From NCBI GenBank assembly GCA_018402075.1, contig JAGYJP010000023.1, forward strand, positions 1-16,056: a stretch of 16,056 nucleotides of DNA, in the 5' to 3' direction. Below are positions 14,661 to 16,056 of this stretch, piece by piece; within the stretch, counting starts at the first letter, position 1; each line of letters begins with the position of its first letter. The position numbers and the translations under genes were made by a program. The notes beneath the pieces are model-generated. The model was not told the DNA's origin, did no database searches, and was given only the letters and a program-made list of their open reading frames with translations. The DNA comes from Candidatus Nanopelagicales bacterium. GTDB taxonomy: Bacteria; Actinomycetota; Actinomycetes; S36-B12.

Positions 14661-16056
14661 CCTCCCCAACGCAAATCCGAGAGTTCACCGGCGCCACAGC
14701 CATGTATCCTGTGGCTGGAAACACTTTTGAGGTACTCACCGGTGAGTTACTCGTGTTTGCCGAGCTGGCCAACGGACGCCGACTTCCCATCACCACTCTG
14801 CGAAGTGGTGCGATCATGGCCGGGTGCGCAATAAATGATTCCCGGACTCGTCTGCTCGTCACCGCGCAACAGGGCACCACTCTTCGGGAGTCAACGATCG
14901 CGGAAATGCTCAATGCGCAGTTAAACAATTCGCAGGTGACACAACATGACGAACCAACGGATTCCAATCAGCATTCTTCTGTCCACCAATTTGATCAGTG
15001 GATCTATGCACTGAGTCAGGCTGCGCTCAATGGACGCTGGGCTACCAAAGTAGTTGCCCCGGAGGCGCTCGGATCCCTTCGGTTGGCACCCGGTGAATCT
15101 GTCGTACCAATCGCCACACCGGTTCCCCCATCGGATCATTCAGTACTGGGTTGGCTCAAGGTGACATCCGGCTCTGCCGCATTGTGCGGGTGGCGTGATG
15201 CCCAGGTAGGTGTGCTGGACTCTTCGGTACCGATTACACGTGGTGTGTGGCTGACAAGTGGGCTTCGGTGCCAGATTGCTCGCGCGCCAGAACCCGCAGA
15301 TTCGCAAGGATGGTCACAGGCACTTGACCTCATGGCTCTCTTTACTTTGGAGGCTGGTCCCGGCGATTGACGCCGATCAGGATCGTGACTCGATCGAGCG
15401 ACGTTTCGTAGCCGAGGAAGTGGCGCAAACCGAAACCCTTCAAGGAATTGATCTTCTCGCCGGTGCGGTGGTCGGACCTTAATTGCTCGGCCTCGAGTGC
15501 TGCGCAATACAAGTTCTGCCGCGCTGGCTGCGGCATTCACGACTGTAAGAGTCGTCAGGGTTCTCACTCCGATGAAGTCGACCGCGATCCGGGCCCAAGC
15601 CCAGGTCTTGACCGGACGTGACCCGTTCACGGCGGCGGGTGCCTCGTGCGGTGCTCGTGCTCGCGCTATTGACCTTGCACCATTGTGGTTCACGCAGGAA
15701 GGTCCACCCACTCGTTGCTGCAACTCGCGAGGGCCATTTCAGTCTCCCTCACCTGGCGGGGTCACCGTTGGACTGTGACCGATCCACACTCCTGGTTGTT
15801 CAGGCAACCTCTGGACCAAGAGTGGCGTGAGCGACTGACCGAAGGCGAGCCTGGGAGTTTGTTCCAATCCCTTCCCCCCACCTCACTCGGTTTTGAGTGC
15901 ACTTGCTCGACTTGGTTTCCGGCGCTCTGGTCAGGACCTCTCGCTGATCGCGATCCCTTACAGCGGGTCTCATACCTGCGCCTTTTTCACCCTCGTTCAT
16001 TCTGGGAAGGTTGCCGGTGCGGTTACGAACACTGATATCCGCTCAGTACTCGTAAT
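14657..16056 (+). pseudogene. Second NHLM ABC transporter, N-terminal part, frameshifted; runs off the window
   Basis: The first 237 residues (14657-15370) are open: an N-terminal domain of the type found in the ATP-binding partner of NHLM exporters (VAGNTFEVLTGELLVFAELA then RRLPITTLRSGAIMAG; later SVVPIATP and RGVWLTSGLRCQI). After a one-base shift near 15360 it continues in another frame as IDADQDRDSIERRFVAEEVA then QTETLQ to a TAA at 15480. Further frames carry RNTSSAALAAAFTTVRVVRV, WTVTDPHSW and GSLFQSLPPTSL toward 15870-15900, parts of the linker before the membrane domain. The ATPase and membrane segments would lie beyond 16056. The family pairs with the C39 exporter. Whether the truncated 237-residue product is made is unknown. 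Confidence 0.7.

Noticed and set aside
1..16056. CRISPR arrays, rRNA, and insertion sequences with transposase.
   Set aside because: No regularly spaced direct repeats, no rRNA-like tracts, and no DDE-type transposase motifs were seen. The only mobile-element protein is the reverse transcriptase.

Overview
The window looks like DNA of a fairly GC-rich bacterium, most likely an actinomycete. I infer this from codon use, the weak or absent ribosome sites on several intact genes, and the style of the kinase and transporter proteins; no marker gene fixes the lineage. It holds the wreck of a biosynthetic cluster for thiazole/oxazole-modified peptides (TOMMs) built on NHLP-type leader peptides, with an export block that is still largely intact.

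Left part (1-10180): almost nothing is open over a full gene length, but reading all frames recovers recognisable remnants. On the plus strand, 1670-3812 is a fused cyclodehydratase (leader-binding/E1-like domain plus SagD-like YcaO domain). On the minus strand, about 720-1500 may be a second, standalone YcaO. On the plus strand, 8518-9784 is a SagB-type azoline dehydrogenase. Six degenerate copies of one precursor gene are present (minus: 197-337, 4608-4905, 5966-6284, 6950-7241, 7561-7819; plus: 9886-10149). They share the start MDAQ-F and an ARERF-ADPKAVLA leader ending in LSEEQL..VSGG or a relative of it, but have unrelated cores. Three of them (B, C, D) are followed by a divergently oriented reverse transcriptase gene or its tail, giving a tandem unit of precursor, upstream block and RT. 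A short palindrome-centred motif recurs at 5884, 6863, 7481, 8026 and 10191 and separates these units.

Right part (10181-16056, plus strand): a 5'-truncated histidine kinase module, then a compact block of a 49-residue peptide gene (11348-11497), an HlyD-like secretion protein (11600-12430), a C39 peptidase/ABC exporter with every catalytic residue present (12438-14660), and the start of a second NHLM-type ABC protein (14657 onward) that is frameshifted and runs off the window. The small peptide carries a textbook double-glycine cleavage motif but no cysteine, and its leader is unrelated to the six decayed NHLP precursors. The best reading is that the modification machinery and its original substrates have decayed, while a transporter plus a new or alternative secreted peptide is kept. 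That is the main candidate novelty here.

All family names come from recognising motifs by eye; no database search was run. Boundaries of pseudogenes are approximate.
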